Under the pieces are notes generated by a model. That model was not told the origin of the DNA, did not search any database, and saw only the letters and a program-made list of their open reading frames with translations. A stretch of 64,000 nucleotides of DNA from Collimonas sp. OK607 (GTDB taxonomy: Bacteria; Pseudomonadota; Gammaproteobacteria; Burkholderiales; Burkholderiaceae_D), in contig NZ_FOKF01000006.1 in assembly GCF_900111995.1 (NCBI RefSeq), positions 62,001 to 126,000 of the forward strand, given 5' to 3'. Position numbers and translations under genes: made by a program. Positions 1-10,771 of the stretch are shown here, one piece after another. The number at the start of each line of letters is the position of its first letter. Positions within the stretch are counted from its first letter, which is position 1.

Positions 1-1274
1 ATCTGGACAAGAAGGCCTACAAAGAGTTGCGCGAGAGCACCCAAGGCAAATTTGTCGGCCTCGGCATCGAAGTCGGCATGGAAGACGGTTACATCAAGGT
101 GGTATCGCCGATCGAGGATTCTCCGGCCTACCGCGCCGGCATCAAGTCAGGCGATCTGATCACCCGCCTCGACGCCACCCCGGTCAAGGGCCTGACGCTG
201 GATCAGGCAGTCAAGCGCATGCGCGGCGAGCCCAACACCAAGATCACCCTGACCATCTCGCGCAAGGATGAAGACAAGCCATTGATCTTCAGCATCCTGC
301 GCCAGGAAATCCGTGTCCAGAGCGTGAAGGCGAAAGTAGTTGAGCCGGGTTATGCCTGGTTGCGCGTGACCCAGTTCCAGGAACCGACAGTCGACGACAT
401 GGCGAAGAAAATTGCCACCATCTATGCGCAAGAACCGAACCTGAAAGGTCTGGTGCTGGATCTGCGTAACGATCCGGGCGGCGTATTACCGGGCGCGATC
501 GGCGTTTCCGCCGCATTCCTGCCGAAGGATTCGGTAGTGGTCACCACCAACGGCCAGTTGCCAAGCTCGAAAGCCTCGTTCTACGCCAAGCGCGAGTATT
601 ACGCCAATCCAGGCAATGATCCGCTGGCGCGCCTGCCTGAAGCGCTGAAGAAAGTACCGATGGTGGTATTGGTCAACACCGGTTCCGCCTCGGCATCCGA
701 AATCGTGGCCGGCGCCCTGCAAGACTATAAGCGCGCCACCATCATGGGCACGCAAACCTTCGGCAAGGGTTCGGTACAATCGGTAATCGCGTTGCCGCCG
801 GACCGCAATACCGCAGTCAAGCTGACCACCGCCCGTTATTACACGCCGAACGGCCGCTCGATTCAAGCCAGAGGCATCGTGCCGGACGTGATGGTGGATG
901 AATATGCCGATGGTGACGGCTTGAACGGCCTGCGCCTGCGCGAAGCCGACCTGACCAAGCATCTGAGCAACGATACCGACAAGGGTCCTGAAGTCACTAC
1001 GCCTAAGGTCGACGAACTGGAAGAAGCGCAGCGCATTGCTGCCGCTGAAAAGAAACGCAAGCCATTGGAGTTCGGTAGCAAAGACGACTTCCAGCTGGCA
1101 CAGGCGTTGAACCAGTTGAAGGGCCTGCCGGTGCAAGTGTCCAAGGTGAAACCGGAGATCCGCTCGGAAACCGACAAGGACGATAAGAACGGCAGGGCAA
1201 CCAAAGATGACAAGCCAGTGCCAGCCGAGGACGGCGTCATCAAGAAGGACCTGATGAAGAACGAGAAAAAATAA
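1..1274 (+). CDS. ctpA: Carboxyl-terminal processing protease, S41 family (5' end outside window)
   Basis: The reading frame is already open at the left edge, so the start codon and any signal peptide lie upstream. The visible part begins at the end of the N-terminal helical region. It continues through a PDZ domain (about the first 25-100 residues; GIEVG, SPAYRAGIKSGD) and an S41 protease core. Aligned with CtpB-type enzymes, the nucleophile is the second serine of GSASASE and the general base is the lysine of TFGKGSVQ 25 residues later, so the Ser-Lys dyad is intact. The C-terminus is a charged, Lys/Asp-rich tail. The family trims C-termini of periplasmic proteins. A strong terminator follows 20 bases after the stop, which separates it from moeB. 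Family is certain; the substrate is unknown. Confidence 0.93.
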   Translation, partial: LDKKAYKELRESTQGKFVGLGIEVGMEDGYIKVVSPIEDSPAYRAGIKSGDLITRLDATPVKGLTLDQAVKRMRGEPNTKITLTISRKDEDKPLIFSILRQEIRVQSVKAKVVEPGYAWLRVTQFQEPTVDDMAKKIATIYAQEPNLKGLVLDLRNDPGGVLPGAIGVSAAFLPKDSVVVTTNGQLPSSKASFYAKREYYANPGNDPLARLPEALKKVPMVVLVNTGSASASEIVAGALQDYKRATIMGTQTFGKGSVQSVIALPPDRNTAVKLTTARYYTPNGRSIQARGIVPDVMVDEYADGDGLNGLRLREADLTKHLSNDTDKGPEVTTPKVDELEEAQRIAAAEKKRKPLEFGSKDDFQLAQALNQLKGLPVQVSKVKPEIRSETDKDDKNGRATKDDKPVPAEDGVIKKDLMKNEKK

Positions 1275-1293
1275 TCGTTTTTCACGCTACACT

Positions 1294-1319
1294 AAGGCCG
1301 CAGCGATGCGGCCTTTTTT
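1294..1319 (+). terminator. Rho-independent terminator after the S41 protease gene
   Basis: A perfect 9-bp stem (aaggccgca / tgcggcctt) with a gcga loop is followed directly by a T run. It lies 20 bases after the stop codon. Confidence 0.9.
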
Positions 1320-1404
1320 ATGGTCCCGAGCGATGGCCCCGGGCGCTTGCCTGACGTCGCGGTGAAATTTTCGGAAACCAGTTTTATCTATTTGACAGCG
1401 TCCT

Positions 1405-2163
1405 ATGAACGACCAGCAATTACTCCGCTATTCGCGCCACATCCTGCTTGATGAGATCGATATAGACGGCCAGGAAAAAATCCTGGCGGCGCATGCGCTG
1501 ATCATCGGCGCCGGCGGTCTCGGCTCGCCGGTGGCGATGTATCTGGCTTCGGCCGGGGTCGGCCGCATCACACTGGTGGATAACGACAGCGTCGACCTCA
1601 CCAATCTGCAGCGGCAAATCCTGCATACCAGCGAGCGCGTCGGCCAAGCCAAGGTCAGTTCCGGCAAGACTGCCATGACGCAAATCAATCCTGATATCCA
1701 GGTCATCGCATTAGCCGAACGCGCTGACGAAGCGCGTCTCTCTCAGTTGATCAGCGATGCCGATGTAGTCATCGACTGCAGCGACAACTTCGCAACGCGG
1801 CAGGCCATCAACCACGCCTGTGTCGCGCATCAGGTGCCGTTGGTCTCCGGTGCAGCAATCCGGTTCGACGGCCAGATCAGCGTATTCGACTCCCGCGACG
1901 CCAGCTCGCCCTGCTACGCCTGCCTGTTCCCGCCAGACCGGGAGTTCGAAGAAATAGCCTGCTCCACCATGGGTGTGTTCGCGCCGTTGGTGGGTATCAT
2001 TGGCAGCATGCAGGCCGCGGAGGCGCTCAAGCTGATTGCCGGTATCGGCACTTCATTGTCCGGATTCCTGCTGATGCTGGATGCCCGCAGCATGGAATGG
2101 ACCCGCATCGGCGTCGCCCGCGATGCGAGCTGCACGGTATGCGGCAAACGCCATCATCCCTGA
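1405..2163 (+). CDS. moeB: Molybdopterin-synthase adenylyltransferase MoeB (ThiF/HesA family)
   Basis: E1-like enzyme that adenylates the C-terminal glycine of the small molybdopterin synthase subunit MoaD, in molybdenum cofactor synthesis in the cytoplasm. At 252 residues it has the length of MoeB and lacks the C-terminal rhodanese domain of MoeBR-type fusions. The nucleotide-binding loop GAGGLGSP is at about residues 35-42 and LVDNDSVDLTNLQRQ follows at 57-71. The zinc site is two CxxC pairs (C170/C173 and C243/C246), and C186 sits in the usual conserved-cysteine loop. ThiF is the alternative, but the zinc pairs and length fit MoeB better. It is a single-gene unit: a terminator lies upstream and a 198-bp gap downstream. 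ATG start. Confidence 0.88.
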   Translation: MNDQQLLRYSRHILLDEIDIDGQEKILAAHALIIGAGGLGSPVAMYLASAGVGRITLVDNDSVDLTNLQRQILHTSERVGQAKVSSGKTAMTQINPDIQVIALAERADEARLSQLISDADVVIDCSDNFATRQAINHACVAHQVPLVSGAAIRFDGQISVFDSRDASSPCYACLFPPDREFEEIACSTMGVFAPLVGIIGSMQAAEALKLIAGIGTSLSGFLLMLDARSMEWTRIGVARDASCTVCGKRHHP

Positions 2164-2361
2164 ATCAAAAATCCACTTCCGGCGCGCGGCATTGTTGATG
2201 CCGTAACGGGTGAATTATAGTGCGCGTGCATTTTAGTGTATTTCTTCTGATTAACAGATTTTCCTTCCCGCAATGACCGCCCGTACCTTAGATTACGGTT
2301 TGTTGTCGCGTCACCAAGTGTCGCGATAGCCATCGAATAACCATAATCGGGGGACAAGAAG

Positions 2362-4164
2362 ATGAAGCGCAGGCAGTTTCTGAAAGGCTCGGCATTTTTT
2401 ACGGTGGTTGCAGCAACGTCTGGAATATTGGGTGCTTGCGGTGGCAGTACCAGTGATGGCGGCGTGGGGGATTTTTCTTTTCCTCAAGGAATTGCCTCCG
2501 GCGATCCGAAAGATAGCAGCGTGGTGTTCTGGGGCCGCGTGGTGCGGACCAACGGCGCCGCCGCTGCCAACCCGATCGCCGTGCGCCTTGAAGTGTCGGC
2601 CGCCTCGGATTTTTCCTCTCTGGCTGCACAAGTCAACCTGAGCGCCATCGCCGACTACGATTTCACGGTGCGCGCCAAAGTAACGCAACTCAAGCCGGAC
2701 ACCGTCTATTACTACCGCTTTACCGCCGGCAGCGACGTCAGCGTAATCGCCCAGACCAAAACCGCGCCGCTCGCGACAGCCAGCAACAGCCAGGTGCGCT
2801 TCGCCTGGTTCACTTGCCAGGACTGGTCGGTTAACCACTGGCAAGCCATGTCGTTGCTGGCGCAGGAAAATTTGGATTTCGTAGTGCATGTCGGCGACTA
2901 CATCTATGAAACCGTGGGCGCCGCATTCCAGGCCGGCGGCGTGGAGCCGGCACACAAGCCGATCACCATACCGGATGGCCTGGCGCACCCCGGCGGCGGC
3001 GTGTATGCCAACACAGTCAACGACTATCGCACGCTGTATCGCACCTATAAGACCGATGCCCGCCTGCAAAGCATTCATCATAAATTCCCGGTGATTGCGA
3101 TCTGGGACGATCATGAATTTTCCGATGACTGCTGGCAGGATCATCAGGTCTACACCAATCAAAACAAACAGGAAACGGCGCGCCGGCGCAGCGCCACCCA
3201 GGCTTGGGCCGAGTACACGCCTATCGATTTCGGCGACCTGTCGTTCGATCTGAACAACACCAGTTACCAGAACATCCGCATCTATCGCGATTTCCGTTTC
3301 GGCCAGCTGATGCATCTGGTGATGACCGACGAACGCCTGTACCGGGACGACCATATCGTCAGCGAGCAATCCGTGGCACTCCAGGCGGGGCACGATCCGG
3401 TCAACGGCGACGATTCGATTGGCTCGCGCTACTTCGTACCGCAACCGGTCCTGCAGCAAATGGAAGCCCAGGAAACCGCCAAATTGGGACGGTCACCGTC
3501 GATACTCGGCCCCACGCAAACGCAATGGTGGAAAGATACGTTGAAAAATTCGGATGCGACCTGGAAAGTGTGGGGCAACGAAATCATGTTGAGCCGCATG
3601 TGGGCCGACCTGACCCCACCGGCCTTGGGCATTCCGCCGCCATACAACCAGTTGTATGTGATCAATTGCGATTCATGGGACGGTTACCCCAGCCACAAGG
3701 CAGAACTGCTGTCTTATCTGAATACGCAAAACATCAAGAATGTGGTGGCCATCACCGGCGATCTGCATGCATTCCAGTGCGGCGTAGTGCGCACCAATCC
3801 AGCCGATCTGAGCAGCACCCCGGTGTTGGTGGATTTTTTGACGGCCGGCATCAGCAGCCAGTCGTTCTACAACTACATCAAATCGGGCGCTGCGGTAGTC
3901 AATCCCCTGCTCGGCGCCCTGGTCCAGACGCCGCAGATTTTCGACAGCCTGCTGAAGGGTTTCAATCCCGACTTCGCCTACGTCGACCACGATGCCCAAG
4001 GCTATGCCTCAGCCACCGTAACCAACGACAGCATTGTGGTGGTGTTCAATAAAGTGAAACCGCTCGCCGCGGATGGCAGTGCGCCGCCGCAGGCTCTGTT
4101 GAAGCGAACCCGTATCACGCTGGCCAAGGGATCGACTACGCCGCAGATTGAAGATAACGTCTGA
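2362..4164 (+). CDS. phoD: PhoD-like alkaline phosphatase/phosphodiesterase, Tat-exported predicted lipoprotein
   Basis: A 600-residue metallophosphoesterase of the PhoD family, which releases phosphate from phosphomono- and diesters outside the cytoplasm. The N-terminus reads KRRQFLKGSA, a twin-arginine signal, followed by a hydrophobic stretch ending in LGAC-G. That is a lipobox, so the protein is probably folded, exported by Tat and lipid-anchored. A fibronectin-like N-terminal domain (about 40-140) precedes the phosphatase domain. Metal-site motifs are VGDYIYE (near 175), IWDDHEFSDD (near 248) and TGDLHAFQ (near 465). GGGGGA-type ribosome binding bases lie just upstream of the ATG. I see no convincing Pho box in the 198-bp upstream gap. 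It converges on ribH. Confidence 0.9.
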   Translation: MKRRQFLKGSAFFTVVAATSGILGACGGSTSDGGVGDFSFPQGIASGDPKDSSVVFWGRVVRTNGAAAANPIAVRLEVSAASDFSSLAAQVNLSAIADYDFTVRAKVTQLKPDTVYYYRFTAGSDVSVIAQTKTAPLATASNSQVRFAWFTCQDWSVNHWQAMSLLAQENLDFVVHVGDYIYETVGAAFQAGGVEPAHKPITIPDGLAHPGGGVYANTVNDYRTLYRTYKTDARLQSIHHKFPVIAIWDDHEFSDDCWQDHQVYTNQNKQETARRRSATQAWAEYTPIDFGDLSFDLNNTSYQNIRIYRDFRFGQLMHLVMTDERLYRDDHIVSEQSVALQAGHDPVNGDDSIGSRYFVPQPVLQQMEAQETAKLGRSPSILGPTQTQWWKDTLKNSDATWKVWGNEIMLSRMWADLTPPALGIPPPYNQLYVINCDSWDGYPSHKAELLSYLNTQNIKNVVAITGDLHAFQCGVVRTNPADLSSTPVLVDFLTAGISSQSFYNYIKSGAAVVNPLLGALVQTPQIFDSLLKGFNPDFAYVDHDAQGYASATVTNDSIVVVFNKVKPLAADGSAPPQALLKRTRITLAKGSTTPQIEDNV

Positions 4165-4179
4165 TCAGGTTTCAACTTC

Positions 4180-4214
4180 GCTATTGCCCGCCATGGTTTG
4201 CTGTGGGCGATAGC
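4180..4214. terminator. Hairpin between convergent phoD and ribH
   Basis: A 10-bp stem (gctattgccc / gggcgatagc, one G-T pair) with a 15-base loop sits between the two converging stop codons. It has no strong T run on either side, so it may act as a weak bidirectional terminator or an mRNA 3'-end stabiliser. Confidence 0.4.
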
Positions 4215-4225
4215 AAGTTACTTCA

Positions 4226-5077
<852 letters not shown>

Positions 5078-5151
5078 TTACTGAGCGAGAGGAGAATTTA
5101 TCACAGAAGTGGCGGCCTTGCAGAAGCCGCCCAAATCCCGCCAGCGCAGTG

Positions 5152-5916
5152 TCAGCCGGCTTTCTTCGCCAGTCCGAGATAGGTATCGATCACTTTAGGA
5201 TCGTGCGCCAACTCTGCAGCTGGTCCCTGCAATACCATATCGCCGGTTTCCAGCACGTAGGCATAGTCGGCAGCCTGCAATGCAGCACGCGCGTTTTGTT
5301 CGACCAGCAAAATGGCTACACCAGTCTGTTTCAAGCGCACGATGATGTGGAATATCTCTTTCACGATCAGCGGCGCCAGGCCGAGACTAGGTTCATCCAG
5401 CATCAGCAATTGCGGTTTGGCCATCAACGCCCGTCCAAGCGCCAGCATTTGCCGTTCGCCGCCGGACAGGCTGCCAGCCTGCTGCTTGCGCCGTTCCTGC
5501 AAGCGCGGGAACAAGTCGTAGACCACCGTCATCTGGTCGGCATAAGCACGGTCACCGGCCTTGTAGCGGCGGTAGCTGCCCAGCAGCAGATTATCCTGCA
5601 CCGTCATGCTGGCAAACAGCTCGCGCGTTTCCGGCACCAGGCACATGCCGCGCGCGACCCGTGTTTCGATCGCCACGCCGTCGAGATCCTGGCCGAGCAG
5701 GCGAACCTTGCCGCGCATGCTGCCGTTGTTCGGCATAGCGCCGGCGATCGCGTTCAGCATGGTCGATTTTCCGGCGCCGTTGGGGCCGATCACCGTCACT
5801 ATCTGACCGGCCCCAACCTGCAAGCTAGCACCATGCAAAGCCTCGACCTTGCCGTAAGCGACATGCAGGTCAACTACATCGAGCACTAGTGTTGGATTGG
5901 CGGCAGCATTATTCAT
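5152..5916 (-). CDS. livF: Branched-chain amino acid/amide ABC transporter ATP-binding protein LivF
   Basis: Second ATPase of a HAAT-type importer. The 254 residues carry Walker A (GPNGAGKST, near 43), the signature [15 protein letters not shown] (near 150), Walker B ([11 protein letters not shown]) and the H-loop region; the sequence is LivF-like, lacking the longer LivG insert. Its ATG overlaps the 3' end of the livM-livG fusion by 8 bases, so the two are translationally coupled. It is the last gene of livK-livH-livMG-livF. The transported solute cannot be read from the sequence; leucine/isoleucine/valine, other amino acids, urea and amides are all known for the family. Confidence 0.92.
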   Translation of the reverse strand: MNNAAANPTLVLDVVDLHVAYGKVEALHGASLQVGAGQIVTVIGPNGAGKSTMLNAIAGAMPNNGSMRGKVRLLGQDLDGVAIETRVARGMCLVPETRELFASMTVQDNLLLGSYRRYKAGDRAYADQMTVVYDLFPRLQERRKQQAGSLSGGERQMLALGRALMAKPQLLMLDEPSLGLAPLIVKEIFHIIVRLKQTGVAILLVEQNARAALQAADYAYVLETGDMVLQGPAAELAHDPKVIDTYLGLAKKAG

Positions 5917-7720
5917 CGATGCCTCCCAGATAGGCTTCCAGTACTGCCGGGTCCTGTTGAATCTCAGCCGGCAAACCTTGTGCGATCTTGCTGCCGAATT
6001 CCATCACCACCAGATGATCCGTCAGGTTCATGACAAAATCCATATCGTGCTCTACCAGCAAAATACTCATCCCTTCCGCCTTCAGCTTGCGCAGCAAATC
6101 TGCCAGCGCCAGCTTCTCTTGATAACGCAAACCCGCCGCCGGTTCGTCCAGCAACAACAGGGTCGGGTCGCAACATAGTGCGCGGGCAATTTCCAGAATT
6201 CGCTGCTGACCGAGCGCCAGGCTGCCAGCTTCTTCATACAGCAAGTGCCCGAGGCCGACGCGCTCAAGTTGTTTTTTCGCTTCAAACAGCAAGGTCTGTT
6301 CTTCGCCGCGATTGAGCCGCAACAGGCTGCGCGCAATGCCGATCACATCGTTGCGATGATTCCGCAGGTGCGCGCCGATGGCGACGTTTTCAAGCACCGT
6401 CATGCTGCTCATCAGCCGCACATGCTGGAAGGTGCGGGCAATGCCACGTGCGACGATCTGGCGTGACGGCAATCCGGAGATGCGCTGCAATTCGCTCTGG
6501 GCACGGAACTTGATCGAGCCGCTGGTCAAAGGCAGGACGCCCGTCACCAGGTTGAACATGGTCGATTTACCGGCTCCGTTGGGACCGATCAAGCCGACGA
6601 TTTCTCCCGCTTTGACACTAAAACTCATGTCGTTGACCGCCACCAGGCCACCGAATTCCTTACGCGCTTTCTCGATTTCCAGCACCACGTCGGCATCCGC
6701 ATGCTTGGCTCGGACAGGCAATGCTGCAGCCGTTTGCGGCGCCAGCGCTGTCGGTTTGCCTGGCATCCATCTGCGCAGATACGGCCACAAACCGTCGCGT
6801 GCGCGCTGCAGCAACAGCAACATCAGGATACCGAACACAATGGTTTCGAAATTGCCGTTGGCGCCCAGCAGTTTCGGCAGCAGCGATTGCAGCTGATCTT
6901 TCAGCAAGGTCAGTAGAGCCGATCCGAGAATCGCGCCCCACACATAACCGGCGCCGCCCACCACCGCCATGAACAAGTATTCAATGCCGGCGTTGAGGCC
7001 GAACGGGGTCGGACTTACCGACCGTTGCAGATGCGCATACAACCAGCCGGAGACGCTTGCCAGCAATGCCGCCAGCACAAAGATCAGTACCTTTATCCAG
7101 GTCGTGTTGACGCCCATTGCTTCGGCCATCACGGCGCCGCCATTGAGCGCGCGGATAGCGCGGCCGGAGCGTGAGTTCAACAAGTTCTGCAAGCCGATCA
7201 GCGCCACCAGCAGGATCGCCCAAATCAGGTAAAACATCTTCCGGCCGTTGTCGAGATCGATGCCAAACAGATTAAGCGCAGGGATACCATTCAAGCCATC
7301 GTATTTACCGAGGAACTCCAGGTTGCCGAACAAGAAATACAGCGACAGCGCCCAGGCGATTGTGCCGAGCGGCAGATAGTGACCGGACAAACGCATGGTG
7401 ATCGCGCCGATCGCCAGCGCCGCCAGTGTCGTCACGCACAAGCCGGCCAGCAAGCCGAGCCACGGCGACAGTCCGAACTGAGTACTCAGATAAGCCGTGG
7501 AATACGCACCCAGGCCGACAAAAGCAGCCTGGCCGAAAGAAGTCAGTCCACCCACTCCGGTCAGCAGCACCAGGCCCAACGCCACAATCGCATACAGCCC
7601 GATGTAGTTGGCCAGGGTGATCCAGAATTCCGGCGTCGGCAAGATCGGCAGCAAGGCCAGGATCGCCACGAAACCAATCAAGGCCACATTACTAAAGGAG
7701 AAAGGGAAAGATTTATGCAT
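5909..7720 (-). CDS. LivM-LivG fusion: ABC permease joined to ATP-binding protein
   Basis: One 603-residue frame joins a LivM-type inner-membrane permease (about residues 1-325, many hydrophobic helices, with the [17 protein letters not shown] signature) to a complete LivG-type ATPase (about 350-603). The ATPase half has Walker [10 protein letters not shown], signature [15 protein letters not shown] and Walker [13 protein letters not shown] linker of charged and alanine-rich residues connects them. The start is ATG at 7720, one base overlapping the livH stop; a GTG immediately upstream at 7723 is the alternative. Such fusions are known in Burkholderiales. It couples one permease subunit to its own ATPase, with LivH and LivF as the other halves. 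Confidence 0.93.
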   Translation of the reverse strand: MHKSFPFSFSNVALIGFVAILALLPILPTPEFWITLANYIGLYAIVALGLVLLTGVGGLTSFGQAAFVGLGAYSTAYLSTQFGLSPWLGLLAGLCVTTLAALAIGAITMRLSGHYLPLGTIAWALSLYFLFGNLEFLGKYDGLNGIPALNLFGIDLDNGRKMFYLIWAILLVALIGLQNLLNSRSGRAIRALNGGAVMAEAMGVNTTWIKVLIFVLAALLASVSGWLYAHLQRSVSPTPFGLNAGIEYLFMAVVGGAGYVWGAILGSALLTLLKDQLQSLLPKLLGANGNFETIVFGILMLLLLQRARDGLWPYLRRWMPGKPTALAPQTAAALPVRAKHADADVVLEIEKARKEFGGLVAVNDMSFSVKAGEIVGLIGPNGAGKSTMFNLVTGVLPLTSGSIKFRAQSELQRISGLPSRQIVARGIARTFQHVRLMSSMTVLENVAIGAHLRNHRNDVIGIARSLLRLNRGEEQTLLFEAKKQLERVGLGHLLYEEAGSLALGQQRILEIARALCCDPTLLLLDEPAAGLRYQEKLALADLLRKLKAEGMSILLVEHDMDFVMNLTDHLVVMEFGSKIAQGLPAEIQQDPAVLEAYLGGIDE

Positions 7721-8775
7721 CACTGATCCTCCTCATCCACATGCTTGCTGGTCAGCGAACGCCATAACAGCACCGGGATGATCAGCGTAAACACGATGAC
7801 TTCCTTGAACGCACTGGCCCAGAACGAGGAGTACGATTCCAGCAAACCCACCAGCAATGCACCGGCAGCGGCAATCGGATAACTGCCGAGGCCGCCGATG
7901 ATGGCGCCGACAAAACCTTTCAGGCCGATCAGGAAACCACTGTCGTAATACACGGTGGTCAAGGGTGCGATCAGGATGCCGCACAATGCTCCTAACGCGG
8001 CAGCCAGCGTGAATGCCAGGCGCCCTGCCTGCGTGGTGCCGATGCCAACCAGGCGCGCACCGAGCCGGTTGACGGCCGTGGCGCGCAGAGCCTTGCCGGA
8101 CAAGGTGCGTTCAAAATAAAGGTAGAGCGCAATAATCAATAACAGCGAGACGACAATGATCACGCAGCTCTGTCCGGAAATGGTCAAGCCACCGATCTCG
8201 AAACGTGCATCGGAAAACGGCGTGGTGCGCGAACCTTCGGCGCCGAACATCAGCAGGCCGATGCCGATCAAAGCGTAATGCACCGCCACCGACACTATCA
8301 GCAAGACCAGTGTGCTGGCTTCCGCCAGAGGCTGGAATGCCAGCCGGTAAATCATCGGCCCCATCGGCACAACGATCAACAGAGTCAGCAGGACTTGCAA
8401 TGGCATCGCCAGGGCAGCATGGCCGTACCAGCGAGTGACAGCATAGATCGCCACAGGCAACAGCACGAACTTCAGCAGCGCCACGCCGATCTGCCGGATT
8501 TTTCGGTTTTCGCCGCTGCGGCCGAACGCCACGGTCGCAGCTTCCTGGATAAAACTGAGTATGCCAAGCACTACCAGCAGTGTCGCCGACAAGGGAAATT
8601 TATCGGCCTGAATTGCCGCCAGCGTCAAGGCGCCGAAGGCAACGAATTCACCCTGTGGGATAAAGATGACGCGGGTTACCGAAAATACCAGCACCAGCGC
8701 CAATGCCAGCAGTGCGTATACAGCACCGCTGGTGATGCCATCCTGAGCCAGGATGGCGGCAATTGAAAGATCCAT
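7720..8775 (-). CDS. livH: Branched-chain amino acid/amide ABC transporter permease LivH
   Basis: Inner-membrane permease of the liv operon, with the typical start [18 protein letters not shown] and the C-terminal [27 protein letters not shown] block. At 351 residues it is about 50-60 longer than the usual LivH. The extra length lies around residues 60-125, a mixed charged and hydrophobic stretch ([18 protein letters not shown]) that interrupts the normal helix pattern. ATG start without a clear ribosome-binding site; the stop overlaps the next gene. It follows livK after a 22-base gap, so it shares that transcript. Confidence 0.9.
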   Translation of the reverse strand: MDLSIAAILAQDGITSGAVYALLALALVLVFSVTRVIFIPQGEFVAFGALTLAAIQADKFPLSATLLVVLGILSFIQEAATVAFGRSGENRKIRQIGVALLKFVLLPVAIYAVTRWYGHAALAMPLQVLLTLLIVVPMGPMIYRLAFQPLAEASTLVLLIVSVAVHYALIGIGLLMFGAEGSRTTPFSDARFEIGGLTISGQSCVIIVVSLLLIIALYLYFERTLSGKALRATAVNRLGARLVGIGTTQAGRLAFTLAAALGALCGILIAPLTTVYYDSGFLIGLKGFVGAIIGGLGSYPIAAAGALLVGLLESYSSFWASAFKEVIVFTLIIPVLLWRSLTSKHVDEEDQ

Positions 8776-8797
8776 AGATTTATTTTACTGCGTTACT

Positions 8798-9970
8798 TTA
8801 CTGCGCAGCGCCTATCAGTTTCCACTTGCCGTTAACAATCTCTACCATCACGCGCGAACGCTGATCGAAACCGACGTGATCGGTCGGGCTCATGTTGACG
8901 ATGCCTTGCGATACCGGCAGATTCTTGATGGCTTCGATAGCGTCACGCAACGCAGCGCGGAATTCCGGGGTACCCGGATGTCCCTTCTTCAGCGCTGACG
9001 GTGCGGCGGCACCGAGCAACATGCCCGCATCCCAGGCGTGTCCGCCGAAGGTCGAAATACTACCAACGCCGTAAGCCTTTTCGTAGGCGCTACGATAAGC
9101 CATGGCGGATTTCTTGACGGGATTGCTGTCCGGCAGCTGCTCGGCTACCAGCAATGGTCCGGCCGGCAGGAAGGTGCCTTCGCAATCCTTGCCGCAGACG
9201 CGCAGGAAGTCGTTATTGGCGACACCGTGGGTCTGATAAATCTTGCCTTTGTAACCGCGCTCCTTCAATGTCTTTTGCGGCAGTGCTGCCGGGGTGCCGG
9301 CGCCGGCGATCAGGATCGCGTCAGGATTGGCGCTGACCATCTTCAGCACTTGCCCGGTGACCGAAGTGTCGTTACGGGCGAAGCGCTCGTTGGCGACAAT
9401 CTTGATCTTGCGCAGCTCGGCCAGCTTGGAAAATTCACGATACCAGCCTTCTCCGTAAGCATCCGAGAAGCCGATAAAGGCCACGCTCTTGATACCGGCA
9501 TCGGCCATGTGCGCGATGATCGCGGTCGCCATGTGCGAATCGTTTTGCGGCGTCTTGAAAATCCAGCGGCGCTTGGCGTCTACCGGCTCGATCAACGAAG
9601 CCGAAGCTGCCATCGAAATCATCGGTGTGCCTGACTCTGCGGCGACGTCGCTCATCGCCAGCGAACCAGGAACCGCGGTCGAACCGATCAGCAGGTCGAC
9701 CTTTTCTTCACTGATCAGTTTGCGTGCATTCTTGACGGCTGTAGTGCTGTCGGTGGCATCGTCGAGCACGATGTATTGCACCTTCTGGCCAGCGATTTCT
9801 TTGGGTAACAAAGCAAAGGTATTTTTTTCCGGGATGCCCAGCGAGGCTGCAGGCCCGGTAGCGGAAACACTCACGCCGACCTTGATCTGCGCGATCGCGC
9901 TGCTGTAGGCGGTCGCCAGCGCTACTGTCATTACTGCGGAAAGGGTGGTCCCCAACCATGCTTTTTTCAT
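8798..9970 (-). CDS. livK: Periplasmic binding protein of the liv-type ABC transporter
   Basis: Type 1 periplasmic binding protein (Leu/Ile/Val-BP family) of 390 residues that delivers solute to LivH and LivMG. A cleavable signal peptide (MKKAWLGTTLSAVMTVALA, cut after SAIA) is followed by IKVGVSVSATGPAASLGIPEKNT, the normal family start. I chose the ATG at 9970 because GGAG lies 8 bases upstream; the longer frame adds 12 unlikely residues. It is first in the operon, as expected for the most abundant component. Family assignment is firm; the ligand is unknown. Confidence 0.92.
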   Translation of the reverse strand: MKKAWLGTTLSAVMTVALATAYSSAIAQIKVGVSVSATGPAASLGIPEKNTFALLPKEIAGQKVQYIVLDDATDSTTAVKNARKLISEEKVDLLIGSTAVPGSLAMSDVAAESGTPMISMAASASLIEPVDAKRRWIFKTPQNDSHMATAIIAHMADAGIKSVAFIGFSDAYGEGWYREFSKLAELRKIKIVANERFARNDTSVTGQVLKMVSANPDAILIAGAGTPAALPQKTLKERGYKGKIYQTHGVANNDFLRVCGKDCEGTFLPAGPLLVAEQLPDSNPVKKSAMAYRSAYEKAYGVGSISTFGGHAWDAGMLLGAAAPSALKKGHPGTPEFRAALRDAIEAIKNLPVSQGIVNMSPTDHVGFDQRSRVMVEIVNGKWKLIGAAQ

Positions 9971-10054
9971 TGAATCTGCTCCATTATTTGTAAAGACATC
10001 GATCAATATCGATTCGGTGTCGGTTAAACCAGTGTTAGTTACTTACCTGGTTCG

Positions 10055-10630
10055 TCAGACCAGCATCAACGCAATCTGCTGCGCGGCGTCGTCGCCCGGT
10101 TTATGGTGGAAACGGCTTTTGGCAAAGCGCTGCCAGCGTCCCAGCACGAAGCTGGTCAGTATGTTGGCGCGCAATGCCGCTTCCGCTTCATTCGCGTCCC
10201 CTTGCGACGCCGCAATCCGCAGCGCCTGCTTCAGCGCCAGCTCGATGCGGTCGACGAATTGATTCATGCGCAATTGCAAACGCTCATCCTCATTGATCAG
10301 CGCATCGCCGATCATGACCCGGGTCATGCCCGGATTGCGTTCGGCAAAATTGAGCAGCATCAGTGCTATCGCCTGCGCCTGATGCAAGCCTTTTTCCTGT
10401 TGTTCGGTAATCTGGTTGACCAGGCCGAAGACGCTGCTCTCGATAAAATCGATCAAGCCTTCGAACATCTGTGCCTTGCTGGCGAAGTGCCGATACAGCG
10501 CCGCCTCCGATACTTCGATCCTGGCCGCCAGCGCGGCGGTAGTAATTTTTTCGCCCTTGGGCTGTTCCAGCATGGTGGCCAAGGTCTGCAGAATCTGGAG
10601 TTTGCGCTCGCCGGGTTTGGTAGTTGCCAT
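10055..10630 (-). CDS. slmA: Nucleoid occlusion factor SlmA (TetR family)
   Basis: TetR-type DNA-binding protein of 191 residues. SlmA binds specific chromosomal sites and blocks FtsZ ring formation over the nucleoid. The N-terminal helix-turn-helix (ITTAALAARIEVSEAALYRHF) is the SlmA version, followed by KAQMFEGLIDFIESSVF. The rest is the dimer/FtsZ-binding region. I chose ATG 10630 (MATTKPGERK), which fits the family start, rather than an ORF start 17 codons upstream. The neighbour on the same strand upstream is a HAD hydrolase, a common arrangement in Burkholderiales. The alternative is an ordinary TetR repressor, but the sequence and context favour SlmA. Confidence 0.88.
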   Translation of the reverse strand: MATTKPGERKLQILQTLATMLEQPKGEKITTAALAARIEVSEAALYRHFASKAQMFEGLIDFIESSVFGLVNQITEQQEKGLHQAQAIALMLLNFAERNPGMTRVMIGDALINEDERLQLRMNQFVDRIELALKQALRIAASQGDANEAEAALRANILTSFVLGRWQRFAKSRFHHKPGDDAAQQIALMLV

Positions 10631-10771
10631 GATTTTTATTTTAGTAATGATGGAAAAAAACTGCGCTTGCTCCCTGCTCAAGCGGCTTCAGTTGCGTCAT
10701 TCAGTTAATACAGCGCGGCTTCCCTGCCGCTTTCCGCTCTACTCCGCTCCGCACTACGTAAGCAAATCGCC

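Noticed and set aside
2280-2361. Direct repeat tgtcgcg before phoD considered as a Pho box
   Set aside because: The two units are 15 bases apart, not 11, and match the PhoB half-site poorly.
2311-3459. A 382-codon frame antisense to phoD
   Set aside because: Shadow of the PhoD gene; arginine/histidine-rich without any motif.
10631-10771. Possible small gene between slmA and the HAD gene
   Set aside because: No frame with a start, ribosome-binding site and sensible composition was found.
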